30,083 nucleotides of DNA, from assembly GCA_035258565.1 (NCBI GenBank), contig DATFXF010000339.1, forward strand, positions 1 to 30,083, given 5' to 3'. A program made the translations under genes and the position numbers. The notes below the pieces were generated by a model that ran no database searches, was not told the origin of the DNA, and saw only the letters and a program-made list of their open reading frames with translations. This DNA comes from DATFXF01 sp035258565. Its GTDB lineage: Bacteria; Acidobacteriota; Terriglobia; Acidiferrales; UBA7541. Positions 7,230 to 13,949 of this stretch are shown here, piece after piece. The stretch's first letter is position 1, and the number at the start of each line of letters is the position of its first letter.

Positions 7230-8477
7230 TCAACCCTTCAAGAGATCACGCAACACCTTTTCGGCGCGGCCGCGCTCGCGGGTGTACTCTTCCTCGGAGA
7301 GGGTTCCCGCCTGGCGGCGCAGTTCGAGCCGAAAGAGCCTGTCTTTTAGCTCGTCAAGGCTCCGACCGACTTCGCGGTCGAGTTCTCGGCCGGCCTCGGC
7401 GGCCCGGGCCGCGGGGCGTTCGGAATTCGAGCCCATCGCCGCCGCGCCAGCCCCCCCGGGTGTAACCGCCGGCCGGCGCCAAAGGAACATCGCGCCCAGA
7501 AAGAAAAGCGCCGCAAAACCGCCGATCAGCACCCACTTCAAGCTATCCAGTCGACTGGGCAGGATCCGCGCCGGGCCTTCCGCGCGGCCGGAGTCGCGCC
7601 CCCCGGTTTCGTTCAGCCCTGGTGGTTCGGAGGCCGAAGGAGGCGGGGCCGTTCCGGAAACAGATAGATCCAACGCATCGTCGGCCGGGACGGCGTCGCG
7701 TGCATAAAGACTCCAGCCCTGCTCGGTGCCGGCGGGCACGAATCCGGCGCTCGATATCTCGACCGTCGGTGGAGCAACGACCATGACGCGCCTGGCCGCA
7801 TACGAGGAGGGCAGGTGGAGCACGGCACGGTTAGAATCGTATGGAATGTGGTAGGAGAGGCGGACTCCGCTTTCTCCCGGTCGAAACGCGAAGGCCACAG
7901 CGTACCCGTGGTCGCCGCGATCGATCGTTCCCTGGACGACGGGCATTCCCGAGGGGCCCCAGGCCGACACCTGGGCGAGCTCTCCGCCCTGGGGGATCTT
8001 AAAGACAAAGTTTCCCTCCGGTTTGTAGTATGCCTTGGGTGGGTTCGAGTGATTTTGGACCGTGTATTCTTCGCCGACCAGAAGCACCGCGCCGTTCGGT
8101 TCGAGAGCAATCAGTCGCGAGGCAACTTGTACGGCGCTCGCGTCCACGGTGGGCTCGAACACTTCGATATCAACCGCATCGCGCCCCGGTGGCAGGCTCT
8201 GGTGAAAGTTCACCCCGCGATAGTTCACGCGGATCAGCATCGGCTGCCGGCCGAGAACGGAATGCTCGAAGCGGTAGCGTCCCTGCGCGTCCGTCTTCGT
8301 ATTTGCCACGGCCTCCATGCCGCCTTGCAACTGGATCAGCACGACCTCCACGCCAGCGGCTCGGGCGCCCGTAGTGCCGTTCCGCACCACACCGGTGACC
8401 GTGCCGGCAAGAGCTCCGCCCGCCCCCCACAGGGCTATAACCCCGCCGATTGCGAGTTGGGAAAGCAATCGCTTCAC
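7230..8477 (-). CDS. Secreted-domain membrane protein with CarboxypepD_reg-like domain, in ccm cluster
   Basis: A 415-residue protein I do not recognise as a named Ccm component. It has a signal peptide (1-24), then a beta-rich carboxypeptidase-regulatory-like domain (about 25-110; GTVTGVVRNGTTGARAAGVEV, TDAQGRYRF), a second extracytoplasmic beta-rich region (about 115-275), a Pro/Gly/Ser linker, one membrane helix (about 313-333) and a cytoplasmic tail. The tail ends in a charged helical module (374-415; LRRQAGTLSEEEY) that resembles the tail of the neighbouring protein at 8474-8869. Start is GTG overlapping the previous stop (GTGA). Its placement between the ccmH/ccmI-like genes and ccmA suggests a role in cytochrome assembly or heme delivery at the periplasmic face; that is inference from context only. 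Confidence 0.8.
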   Translation of the reverse strand: MKRLLSQLAIGGVIALWGAGGALAGTVTGVVRNGTTGARAAGVEVVLIQLQGGMEAVANTKTDAQGRYRFEHSVLGRQPMLIRVNYRGVNFHQSLPPGRDAVDIEVFEPTVDASAVQVASRLIALEPNGAVLLVGEEYTVQNHSNPPKAYYKPEGNFVFKIPQGGELAQVSAWGPSGMPVVQGTIDRGDHGYAVAFAFRPGESGVRLSYHIPYDSNRAVLHLPSSYAARRVMVVAPPTVEISSAGFVPAGTEQGWSLYARDAVPADDALDLSVSGTAPPPSASEPPGLNETGGRDSGRAEGPARILPSRLDSLKWVLIGGFAALFFLGAMFLWRRPAVTPGGAGAAAMGSNSERPAARAAEAGRELDREVGRSLDELKDRLFRLELRRQAGTLSEEEYTRERGRAEKVLRDLLKG

Positions 8478-8869
8478 GGTTCGTGTTTTCCTGTCGGCGA
8501 GGCGTGAGTCACCGCGGCATCCTGTCGCATTGGGCGGCTGGGCACGCCAGTCACCTTCTCGATTTCAGCCAGCACAAGCGCGGCTTCCGCTTCGAGTGCC
8601 TGCTTGGTCTGCTGGTAGTCCCGTTCGGAGAACTTCCCTGCACGGTGCTCGAACTTCAGGTCACGAAGATTCTCGTAAATGGCGTCGCGGCGCTCGAGCA
8701 ACTGGTCGAGGCGCGAACGGTGCGGAGCCGAATCGCTCGCCTCCGGAGTGACGCGGAAGACGAAAATCAAGGTCGCCATGGCCAGAGCCAGGCAAGCCAG
8801 GAGAATGGCGCGATCGGCTCCGGAAGGTGCGCTCACCCAAATCACGAGGGTATCGCTAGGCGCGAACAT
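8474..8869 (-). CDS. CcmI-like small membrane protein of cytochrome c biogenesis cluster
   Basis: A 131-residue protein with one membrane helix (about 19-39), then a charged helical cytoplasmic segment, LERRDAIYENLRDLKFEHRA followed by GKFSERDYQ (58-86), with further helix to about 105. The pattern of basic residues, LRDLxFE, RxGK and SExDY is that of the N-terminal segment of CcmI/CycH-type proteins, but the TPR part is missing. It starts one base after the ccmH stop and its own stop overlaps the next start (GTGA), so it is tightly coupled to both. Most likely it assists apocytochrome presentation with CcmH and CcmF. A specific function cannot be proved from sequence. Confidence 0.8.
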   Translation of the reverse strand: MFAPSDTLVIWVSAPSGADRAILLACLALAMATLIFVFRVTPEASDSAPHRSRLDQLLERRDAIYENLRDLKFEHRAGKFSERDYQQTKQALEAEAALVLAEIEKVTGVPSRPMRQDAAVTHASPTGKHEP

Positions 8870-8870
8870 C

Positions 8871-9386
8871 CTATTCCTCGGTCTCCTGATCTGCCTGCTG
8901 CCTTGCGCGCGCCAGGAGCTCCGGAGAAATTTCCGAGTGGTGCGGCGCGGGCCCGATTGGGCGACGCCAGTGGGAGATCACCACGAGAACGATCACCAGG
9001 CCGAGGAGGAACGAAACACCCGGGATAAACCAAGCCACGCGATTGAAGCCCTTCGCTGGCGGCTCGGCCAGGGCCTGCTCGCCGTACTTTTGGATGAAGG
9101 ACTGGAGCGTGAGATCGTCCGATTCGTTGCGCGCCACGACGCGGTCCAGCTCCTTCAGCATGGCCGTTGAAGTTGTGCAGCCCACATGGTTGCAGGCGGT
9201 GAGAACCTGGTTGCAGCCGCACATGCAAATGAGCCGCTTGCCGAGCGTCTTGGCGCGTTGGGTCTGTTGCGCGTAGCCGGGCAGCCAAGCCAGAGGCAGC
9301 ACTGTCAGCGAGACAAGAATGGCGAGCGAATAGAGAGGAAGTCTAGCCCGTTCCTTGGGATTCTTTTGGCCTTTGCCGTTAGACAT
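8871..9386 (-). CDS. ccmH: Cytochrome c maturation protein CcmH (variant cysteine motif)
   Basis: A 171-residue protein with the CcmH layout: N-terminal signal or anchor (about 18-40), a periplasmic three-helix domain, a second membrane helix (about 118-138) and a short tail. CcmH keeps apocytochrome cysteines reduced for heme attachment. The classical LRCxxC active site is replaced by LICMCGC (52-58; C54, C56, C58), with further cysteines at C65 and C70 in ACNHVGC. The arginine and the two-residue cysteine spacing are both changed. ATG at 9386 is preferred, although upstream GTG codons in the same frame are possible and no strong ribosome site is seen. Between ccmF and the CcmI-like gene. 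Confidence 0.88.
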   Translation of the reverse strand: MSNGKGQKNPKERARLPLYSLAILVSLTVLPLAWLPGYAQQTQRAKTLGKRLICMCGCNQVLTACNHVGCTTSTAMLKELDRVVARNESDDLTLQSFIQKYGEQALAEPPAKGFNRVAWFIPGVSFLLGLVIVLVVISHWRRPIGPAPHHSEISPELLARARQQADQETEE

Positions 9387-9482
9387 GAGCAGGTCGCGCA
9401 CCCTTTGGAACCTCGCCACTTCTACTGGCAGTGTAACTCTCGAGGTACTCAAGCAAGACGTCTAAAATCCACCTACCCCAGA

Positions 9483-11564
9483 CTAAAGTGTGGGGTTGCG
9501 CTCGCGCCGTTCCTGTCCATAGCTCCCCGCAGAGGCCGACACGGGCTTAGCCGCGGCCACCGGCAAGACTTTCTGCGCTCGGGCGCGCGCCGCGAGCCCC
9601 ATCTGGCGATCCGGCAGCAGCGCCAGGCCGGTCCCCAGGACCACAATGACGCCGCCTAGCCAGATCCACTTTACGAGCGGATTCAAGTAGGCGTGAATGA
9701 CGGGCTGATCACTTTCGGGGCTGCGACCCGCGTACACGACATAGAGGTCTTCCCGGAGCGTGGAGAAGATCGAGACCATCGTGCCCGCTTGCTCGTTGGC
9801 CGGATAAAAGCGCCGTTCCGGATAAAGCATCATCACCTGCCTACTGCCGCGCAGCACTTCGATCGTGGCGCGCTCGGCGGTGTAATTCTGCGCGGGACGG
9901 GTGGTGAAGGTCTGGCAGACCAGCGTATACGGCCCGATCTCGATCCGCGATCCCGGAGCCATCTCCATCTGTTTATCGCGATTGAACGCCGCGCCGGAGA
10001 GGCCGATGAAAACCAGCACCATGCCGAAATGCACCACGTAGCCGCCGTAGCGGCGTGTATTGCGCATGGTGAGCCGCCCGACTGCGGAGAGGAGATTCAC
10101 GCCGGTGCGGCCGCGAATCACGAGCGCCCCACGGAGGAACTCGCTCGCGATGGTCAGCGCGACGAACACGGAGAGAGAGAGGCACACGAGCGAAAAGAAG
10201 TCGCGAAAGCCGAGCAGGAATGCCACCGCTCCGGCAAGCAGCCCGAGCAGCAAGGACCCGCCGAAGTTGCGTTTCACACTCTCGAAGGAGGTTCTTCGCC
10301 AGGCCAGCAGCGGCCCCACACCGGTCAGGAAGAGCAGAAAGAGCCCGATGGGAATATTGACTTTGTTGAAGAAGGGCGGGCCAACACTGATCTTGCTTCC
10401 CGAGACCGCTTCCGAGAGCACCGGGAAGAGTGTTCCCGAGAGCACTGCGACGCACGCCACCAACAGAATCAGGTTGTTGAAGAGAAAACTCGATTCGCGC
10501 GATACGAGAGCGTCGAGCTGGTTATCGCTCCTCAGGTAGTCCCGATTTTTCAAGAAGGCCCAGAGGCACACCGCAAGCACTGCCGCAATAAAGCCCACAA
10601 ACCACGGCCCGATGGAAGACTGCGCGAATGCGTGCACCGAGCTGACCACCCCGCTGCGGGTGAGGAAGGTTCCCAGAATGCAGAGCAGGAAGGTGGCGAA
10701 GACAAGCCAGACGTTCCATACCTTCAGCATCCCGCGCTTTTCCTGCATCATGACGGAATGCAGGAAGGCAGTTCCGGTAAGCCATGGCATCAGCGAGGCG
10801 TTCTCGACCGGGTCCCACGCCCAGTAGCCGCCCCAACCCAGCACAGCGTAGGCCCAGTGCGCTCCGAGCAGAATGCCTGCACTCTGGAAGCACCAGGCAA
10901 TCATCGTCCAGCGGCGCGTCAGGTGAATCCACTTCTCGCCAGGATAGCGGCCCAGCAGGGCGGCCAGCGCGAAGGCGAACGGAATCGTGAATCCGGTGTA
11001 GCCGGAATAGAGCATGGGCGGATGAATCACCATCTCGGGATACTGGAGCAACGGATTCAGGCCTTTGCCATCGGCCGGCACGAACAGCTCGATGGCCCCG
11101 TCGGGGCCAGCCGCGCCCAGCACCTGGAATGGGCTGGCGACGAAATTGTTGAGGATCAGAAAAAACAACTGCACGCCCGCGAGGACCACGCCGACATAGG
11201 GCATCAGCTCGGGGTGCCTGCCGCGGTATGTGAACAGCACCGAAAAAACGTAAACAGAGAGCAGCCAGCTCCAAAACAGCAGCGAGCCTTCCTGTCCCGA
11301 CCACAGCGCGGCAAACTTGTAGAAGGTTGGCAGTTCGCGGTTGCTGTGGCCAACCACATAGGCCATCGAAAAATTGTCCGTGAGGAACAGATAGACCAGG
11401 CTCGCCGTGCCGAGCGTGATTAGGATGCACACAGCCAGGCCGGCGTGGCGCGCACTCTTCACCAGGAAGGGGTTGCGGGTGAGAATGGCGGCAGTGCCTG
11501 CGCCCACGGCGTAGAGAGCGCAGACAAACGCCAGGTTCAGGGCGAAGAATCCAAGCAGGTCCAA
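9483..11564 (-). CDS. ccmF: Cytochrome c heme lyase subunit CcmF
   Basis: A 693-residue polytopic protein that takes heme from CcmE and attaches it to apocytochrome c with CcmH. The WWD heme-binding signature is WGGYWAWDPVENASLMPW (244-261). Conserved histidines include H181 in HPPMLYSGY, H269 in TAFLHS and H311 in SVHAFAQ, matching the P-His and heme-ligand positions of the E. coli protein. A C-terminal periplasmic beta-rich region (about 525-630) precedes a last membrane helix (LGGVIVVLGTGLALLP). Length is close to the usual 650-700. It starts 18 bases after ccmE. A 576-codon frame on the opposite strand (9693-11423) is a shadow of GC-rich codon use. Confidence 0.96.
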   Translation of the reverse strand: MDLLGFFALNLAFVCALYAVGAGTAAILTRNPFLVKSARHAGLAVCILITLGTASLVYLFLTDNFSMAYVVGHSNRELPTFYKFAALWSGQEGSLLFWSWLLSVYVFSVLFTYRGRHPELMPYVGVVLAGVQLFFLILNNFVASPFQVLGAAGPDGAIELFVPADGKGLNPLLQYPEMVIHPPMLYSGYTGFTIPFAFALAALLGRYPGEKWIHLTRRWTMIAWCFQSAGILLGAHWAYAVLGWGGYWAWDPVENASLMPWLTGTAFLHSVMMQEKRGMLKVWNVWLVFATFLLCILGTFLTRSGVVSSVHAFAQSSIGPWFVGFIAAVLAVCLWAFLKNRDYLRSDNQLDALVSRESSFLFNNLILLVACVAVLSGTLFPVLSEAVSGSKISVGPPFFNKVNIPIGLFLLFLTGVGPLLAWRRTSFESVKRNFGGSLLLGLLAGAVAFLLGFRDFFSLVCLSLSVFVALTIASEFLRGALVIRGRTGVNLLSAVGRLTMRNTRRYGGYVVHFGMVLVFIGLSGAAFNRDKQMEMAPGSRIEIGPYTLVCQTFTTRPAQNYTAERATIEVLRGSRQVMMLYPERRFYPANEQAGTMVSIFSTLREDLYVVYAGRSPESDQPVIHAYLNPLVKWIWLGGVIVVLGTGLALLPDRQMGLAARARAQKVLPVAAAKPVSASAGSYGQERRERNPTL

Positions 11565-11582
11565 GGAAGCCCCGCGAGCGGT

Positions 11583-12023
11583 TTAACCCTTCTTGTTGGG
11601 ATCGGCTGGATAGCCGTCCCCAGTTTTCTGCTGGCCGGGTGCAGCTTCATACTTCGATGCGCACTTGGCCTGGACTTTTTCTGCGACAAAGCGGCCGTCC
11701 CGCATCCAGCGCCCCTCGACCAAGGCTTGTGAGCCGTCCACAAAAGTGTCCGGAAGGGGGTCCTTGCCGACGTAGCTGATGGATAGTCTCTGGCCCTCCC
11801 CTTGGAGCACGAAGTCCACCCGGCCAGGCAGGCGCACAATCGATCCCTGCTCGACGTTGCCGGCGACGCGCATGCGCTGGCGCGCGTCAGAAGGCTTGAG
11901 GTTAGGGAGCTCTCGGATCGTGTGGTAGTAGGTGGGTTGCTCTCGATATCCGACCACGGCCAGAGCGGACACCGTGGCCAGAATGATCCCCACGCCGACC
12001 CCAAACTTGACGCGCTTCTGCAT
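11583..12023 (-). CDS. ccmE: Periplasmic heme chaperone CcmE, cysteine (CxxxY) type
   Basis: A 146-residue heme chaperone anchored by an N-terminal helix (about 7-25), with an OB-fold domain (about 45-120; MRVAGNVEQGSIVRLPG, LSISYVGKDPLPDTFVDG). The covalent heme site, HxxxY in E. coli, is CASKY here (C121, Y125). Cys-type CcmE is known from Desulfovibrio and archaea, in a Ccm variant described as lacking CcmH and CcmG. ATG at 12023 is chosen over a frame opening at 12101: it has GAGGGG about 9 bases upstream and the product then begins with basic residues just before the anchor. First gene of the respiratory block, with an extended -10 element upstream. Confidence 0.94.
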   Translation of the reverse strand: MQKRVKFGVGVGIILATVSALAVVGYREQPTYYHTIRELPNLKPSDARQRMRVAGNVEQGSIVRLPGRVDFVLQGEGQRLSISYVGKDPLPDTFVDGSQALVEGRWMRDGRFVAEKVQAKCASKYEAAPGQQKTGDGYPADPNKKG

Positions 12024-12055
12024 GGTCTTTTCCCCTCGGCCCAAATGCTCGAATA

Positions 12056-12064
12056 ATTCTATCA
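12056..12064 (-). promoter_or_regulatory. Possible extended -10 promoter of the ccm operon
   Basis: The minus strand reads TGATAGAAT (12064-12056), which fits an extended -10 (TGn plus TAGAAT, 5 of 6). No good -35 is present. The start would be near 12049, about 26 bases before the ccmE ATG. It lies in a 125-base gap, the only sizeable one ahead of ccmE. Confidence 0.4.
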
Positions 12065-12148
12065 CACGGGCGAAAACAGCACCGCAGATGCCGGTGCCCA
12101 CTGCGCAGGTAGTCGCTCCAGCCGGAGGTCAGTAGCGAAGCGAATTCC

Positions 12149-12787
12149 TTACCGGCTGCTCGCTCGGGACAGCAGTTCCCTAAGCCCGTGGCGGAACTGC
12201 GCTTGGGAGACGAGGTCCTGCGGATGGGGAAAGTCGAACGGCAAGCCCTGGTTGAGCAGCAGGTCGCCCAATCCTGCCTGCTCGAACATGGGAATCAAGT
12301 CCTGCACGAGAGTCGGGAGCAAGACCACGTGCTTGGGCTTGTAAGAGAACCGGATTCGTTTGACCAGCGTCGGTCCGTAGCGGTGGGCCAAGCGAGATGC
12401 GCGCTCCCGCGCGGTTTCCTGGCCCACGTCGGGTGCAATTGTTTCTCGCGGACATTCCATCAAATCGGCGAAGAAAAAACCCCGCTTCTGAAACTCCGCC
12501 AGGCAGGACTCCTTGCTCTTTCCGGCCTGGACCTCAATGCCGACGCCGGTGAGCAAACTTTCAAATAGGACACGCGAAAGCCCTGCGTGCCCAAGGGCAC
12601 TTGCCGCCGGCCCACCCTCGCAAAAGTAAAAATAGTCTTCGAGGCGCGGCGGCGGCGCTTCGCCCAAGAAAAGGACGCCCATGTGCAGGGGGCGGAACCG
12701 CGTGGCCAGCTCGAGGCGGCGGATGCGCTGGGCAATGTGCTCGGGCGTTGCCGGCAGGCCGCAGCCATCACAGAGCACGGCCGTCAT
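12149..12787 (-). CDS. Conserved hypothetical protein with N-terminal CxxC
   Basis: A 212-residue soluble protein of unknown function. Visible features are an N-terminal CDGC pair (residues 6-9), a conserved-looking block MGVLFLGEAPPPRLEDYFY (36-54), a GFFFADLMECP segment and a C-terminal hydrophobic strand pattern (HVVLLPTLVQDLIPMF). The LxLGEAP-type block followed by aromatic residues is loosely reminiscent of the uracil-DNA glycosylase fold, but I cannot see the full catalytic set, so this is only a hint. The start is ATG with GGAG about 8 bases upstream. It has the same orientation as the small ferredoxin-like gene before it (125-base gap). Confidence 0.75.
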   Translation of the reverse strand: MTAVLCDGCGLPATPEHIAQRIRRLELATRFRPLHMGVLFLGEAPPPRLEDYFYFCEGGPAASALGHAGLSRVLFESLLTGVGIEVQAGKSKESCLAEFQKRGFFFADLMECPRETIAPDVGQETARERASRLAHRYGPTLVKRIRFSYKPKHVVLLPTLVQDLIPMFEQAGLGDLLLNQGLPFDFPHPQDLVSQAQFRHGLRELLSRASSR

Positions 12788-12912
12788 CGAACCGACTCCT
12801 CGCTCGCAGTGAAGGGCATGGTAACCGACGGTTTGGGTTGCGGCAATGGCTGCGGTGCCACAAAGCTGGCGCTGGGAAAGCCGCGACGGCGCGGTCGTCT
12901 AGGAGCCCGGGA

Positions 12913-13212
12913 TCAGCGGAGTTTCGACCGCAGGCAAAACCTCAGCTCCGGACTTAACTCAGTGATGGCCATGCCATCGGTAACCAGGAATTTGCAGCTC
13001 AACATCTCGCGCGGTTGGTCGTCATCGGGCAATTGGCACTGGACACGACAGTATTGGCAATCCTGATTCCAGCAGAAGCGACCGTAGGGGATCGTTTCCG
13101 GGCTGACGTACTGGAAGCAGCGCAGGAGCGAATTTTTCTCGGGAACTTTGAAGGTCTTGCCAAGGACGGTGATTTCAACCAAGCGTTCGAAGGGCCGAAA
13201 GGGTTCGGACAT
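12913..13212 (-). CDS. Small [2Fe-2S] ferredoxin-like protein
   Basis: A 99-residue protein with a ferredoxin-type beginning (LVEITVLGKTFKVPEKNSLL) and cysteines spaced C47-x4-C52-x2-C55, then C73, the arrangement that binds a [2Fe-2S] cluster in plant-type ferredoxins although the last spacing is shorter. Additional cysteines are C32, C59 and C93, unusual for so small a ferredoxin. ATG at 13212 is preferred over an open frame to 13296 because AAGGA lies about 5 bases upstream and the fold begins right after it. The partner is unknown; neighbours are the hypothetical at 12149 and the zinc-ribbon membrane protein. Confidence 0.8.
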   Translation of the reverse strand: MSEPFRPFERLVEITVLGKTFKVPEKNSLLRCFQYVSPETIPYGRFCWNQDCQYCRVQCQLPDDDQPREMLSCKFLVTDGMAITELSPELRFCLRSKLR

Positions 13213-13349
13213 AACGTCCTTAGTGCCTCGAATTCGGATGCAGCAGAATGGCCGCCCGCTGAGGCTAGACCAGAATGTCGAGCCGGACAACCCCACCTCG
13301 GTCGGCGGGTGGCGAATCCGCCACGGTTGGGGAAAGAGGCAGGGAGCGA

Positions 13350-13844
13350 CTAAGCCGCGCGCGACAGCCGGCTGTACTCCTCATCCGCTCCGCAAGACAG
13401 CAGGACCCAGATCGTGTAAATGCCCAGGGCTGTGCCAATGGGGAAATTGATCAGGCCGATGAAGCCTAGCACGAGGGTGAGCGGCCGTGCCCAGGATTCC
13501 CGTTGCAACAAACCCCACCCGGCCGCAAACCCTGCCAGAGCCTTGAGTAGGAGAAGCAACCCCAGGGCCGAGAACAGTCCCCGGAAGAAGGCGGAGGGAG
13601 GCATCGGTCCAGGGAATCTCTCCAGGTGTGCTAACAAGGTGTTGGCGACAACAAGCAGCACGCTGGCGCCAACCAGGTTCAGCGCCGAGGCCGCAAACCA
13701 GAGGACGCCGAGGACCTGCAGATGGCGGGCGACGCGACCGCCAGCAGGTGCCACCGGCCCCGGGGAAACTCCAATGGGTTTGCCGCAGGAAGGGCAGAAC
13801 CTATTGCTCGCCTGCAACTCTGTGCCGCAACGGTCGCAGTAGAT
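13350..13844 (-). CDS. Zinc-ribbon membrane protein, apparent ATC start
   Basis: The recognisable protein is 164 residues: a two-knuckle zinc ribbon (YCDRCG then FCPSCGKPIG, residues 2-24) followed by four hydrophobic segments (about 42-63, 88-108, 117-138 and 136-153, the last two close together). The first CxxC knuckle has no ATG, GTG or TTG before it; the only in-frame codons upstream are ATC (13844), GCG and then a TGA stop. GGAGGTGA sits 6 bases before the ATC, so ATC probably initiates. A TTG at 13817 would start after the first knuckle and break the ribbon. Alternatively one extra C near 13841-13842 interrupts a GTG-initiated MSDYCDRCG start. Function unknown. Confidence 0.7.
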   Translation of the reverse strand: MYCDRCGTELQASNRFCPSCGKPIGVSPGPVAPAGGRVARHLQVLGVLWFAASALNLVGASVLLVVANTLLAHLERFPGPMPPSAFFRGLFSALGLLLLLKALAGFAAGWGLLQRESWARPLTLVLGFIGLINFPIGTALGIYTIWVLLSCGADEEYSRLSRAA

Positions 13845-13847
13845 CGC

Positions 13848-13855
13848 TCACCTCC
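13848..13855 (-). promoter_or_regulatory. Strong Shine-Dalgarno before the ATC start
   Basis: The minus strand reads GGAGGTGA at 13855-13848, a near-perfect anti-16S match. It ends GGAGG six bases before ATC at 13844-13842, ideal initiation spacing. The in-frame TGA of the upstream frame lies within it, which excludes any longer protein in this frame. Confidence 0.65.
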
Positions 13856-13949
13856 AAGGCCCGGACCTCGCCATCCAGATTACCGAACAGGTCCAGAGAC
13901 TCTTTTTCGGCCGAGCCATTCGATCACCCGAGCGCGTCGCGCGTGCACC

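Noticed and set aside
9693..11423. 576-codon open frame on the plus strand
   Set aside because: It lies wholly antisense to ccmF, whose full-length family match is clear. Its product is a charged, His/Glu/Gln-rich string without any domain, as expected from the opposite strand of GC-rich coding DNA.
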